Below, piece after piece: positions 14,440 to 15,022 of a stretch of DNA of 15,022 nucleotides. Under the pieces are notes generated by a model, which saw nothing but the letters and a program-made list of their open reading frames with translations, made no database searches and was not told where the DNA came from. The stretch's first letter is position 1. The number at the start of each line of letters is the position of its first letter. The DNA comes from Nocardioidaceae bacterium UBA4001 (GTDB taxonomy: Bacteria; Actinomycetota; Actinomycetes; Propionibacteriales; Nocardioidaceae), in the NCBI GenBank assembly GCA_002384855.1, contig DGBP01000053.1, forward strand, positions 1 through 15,022. The letters run 5' to 3'. A program made the translations under genes and the position numbers.

Positions 14440-15022
14440 GTGCTCGACTCCGCCCTTCTCAAGCAGCTCTCCCAGCACCTCGGCCTCGTCCAGCGGCCGG
14501 TCGAGCTGGTCGCCTCCCTCGACGAGAGCGACAAGTCCGCGCAGCTGGGCCGGCTCCTCGACGAGGTCGCCTCGCTGTCGGACCTCGTGACGGTCCGCCG
14601 CGACGGCCAGGCCGAGCGCCGCCCCTCCTTCGCGATCGTCCGCGAGGGCACCGGCGCCTCCGTGGAGTTCGCGGCCCTCCCCCTCGGTCACGAGCTGACC
14701 TCCTTCGTCCTCGCGCTGCTGCAGGTCGGTGGCCACAGGCCGAACGTCTCCGACGAGGTCCTCCGGCAGATCCAGGACCTCGACGGCGAGCACCACTTCG
14801 AGACCTTCGTCTCACTGTCGTGCCAGAACTGCCCGGACGTGGTCCAGGCTCTGAACCTGACGAGCGTGGTGAACCCGAAGATCCACCACGTCGCGATCGA
14901 CGGGGCGCTCTTCCAGGACGAGGTCGAGGCGCGCGGCGTCATGGCGGTGTCGATGGTCTTCCTCGACGGAGAGGTCTTCGACCAGGGCCGGATGACCCTT
15001 GGCCCTGACCCCGGACGGTGGA
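14440..15022 (+). CDS. ahpF: AhpF-like N-terminal domain, partial (runs off right edge)
   Basis: The frame opened by the GTG at 14440 (GGAG eight bases upstream) stays open to the edge, giving 194 residues. It matches the N-terminal double-thioredoxin-fold domain of AhpF: MLDSALLKQL at the start, PLGHELTSFVLALL (81-94), HHFETFVSLSCQNCPDVVQA with the redox pair C128/C131, and GRMTL (183-187). This domain passes electrons from the flavoprotein core to AhpC. Two oddities: the conserved cis-proline of the thioredoxin fold, expected in V-P-x-V-F, reads V-S-M-V-F (Ser171), and after GRMTL the usual E-x-I-V helix is replaced by GPDPGRW. The flavin/NADPH part would lie beyond the window, if it exists. 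With the truncated ahpC upstream, this locus may be inactive. Confidence 0.8.
   Translation, partial: MLDSALLKQLSQHLGLVQRPVELVASLDESDKSAQLGRLLDEVASLSDLVTVRRDGQAERRPSFAIVREGTGASVEFAALPLGHELTSFVLALLQVGGHRPNVSDEVLRQIQDLDGEHHFETFVSLSCQNCPDVVQALNLTSVVNPKIHHVAIDGALFQDEVEARGVMAVSMVFLDGEVFDQGRMTLGPDPGRW

Overview
The window is high-GC DNA with GTG starts, short intergenic gaps and actinobacterial protein families. It suggests a free-living actinomycete, possibly of the Nocardioides type; that placement is inferred from gene content, not from a phylogenetic marker.

Layout. (1) Positions 1-3239 form a reactive-sulfur block. A TusA-like sulfur carrier (stop just off the left edge) and a DsrE-like protein are read leftward. 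Divergent from them, reading right, are a rhodanese/metallo-beta-lactamase fusion of the persulfide dioxygenase type, two small DUF202 membrane proteins and an ArsR-family repressor. An AT-rich divergent promoter region (796-947) separates the two arms. (2) Positions 3211-3419 hold a decayed PAS-domain gene fragment that converges on and overlaps arsR. (3) Positions 3475-6473 hold a leftward ATGA-coupled pair: a PEP-synthase/rifampicin-phosphotransferase-like enzyme without the PEP-binding barrel, and a four-helix membrane protein of unknown function. (4) A 163-base divergent spacer with two hairpins follows; one hairpin looks like a solitary type I-E CRISPR repeat. Next comes a 796-residue membrane protein (6637-9027) that joins a PAP2-like domain, with its catalytic residues lost, to a PhoD-type phosphatase. 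It overlaps tail to tail with a polyphosphate kinase 2 gene (9013-9807). (5) Positions 9881-13057 encode a large secreted M36 (fungalysin-type) metalloprotease with C-terminal accessory domains. (6) Positions 13268-15022 look eroded. A tandem-GNAT acetyltransferase is broken by an internal deletion and frameshifts. An ahpC copy has lost its N-terminal half, including the peroxidatic cysteine. The ahpF-like reading frame runs off the right edge, with an unusual thioredoxin-fold residue and an unexpected end.

How it fits together. The sulfur block reads as a persulfide/thiosulfate handling unit: the rhodanese and DsrE/TusA proteins relay sulfane sulfur, the MBL domain oxidises glutathione- or mycothiol-type persulfides, and the ArsR protein is the natural candidate regulator. 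The middle block gathers phosphate and phosphoenolpyruvate chemistry (PEP/ATP phosphotransfer, PhoD phosphatase, PPK2). The right end shows genome rearrangement around a peroxide-detoxification locus. No rRNA, tRNA, CRISPR array or intact mobile element was seen. The most unusual items are the pseudo-PAP2/PhoD fusion, the paired DUF202 genes tied to the persulfide enzyme, the lone CRISPR-repeat-like hairpin and the eroded ahpC end.
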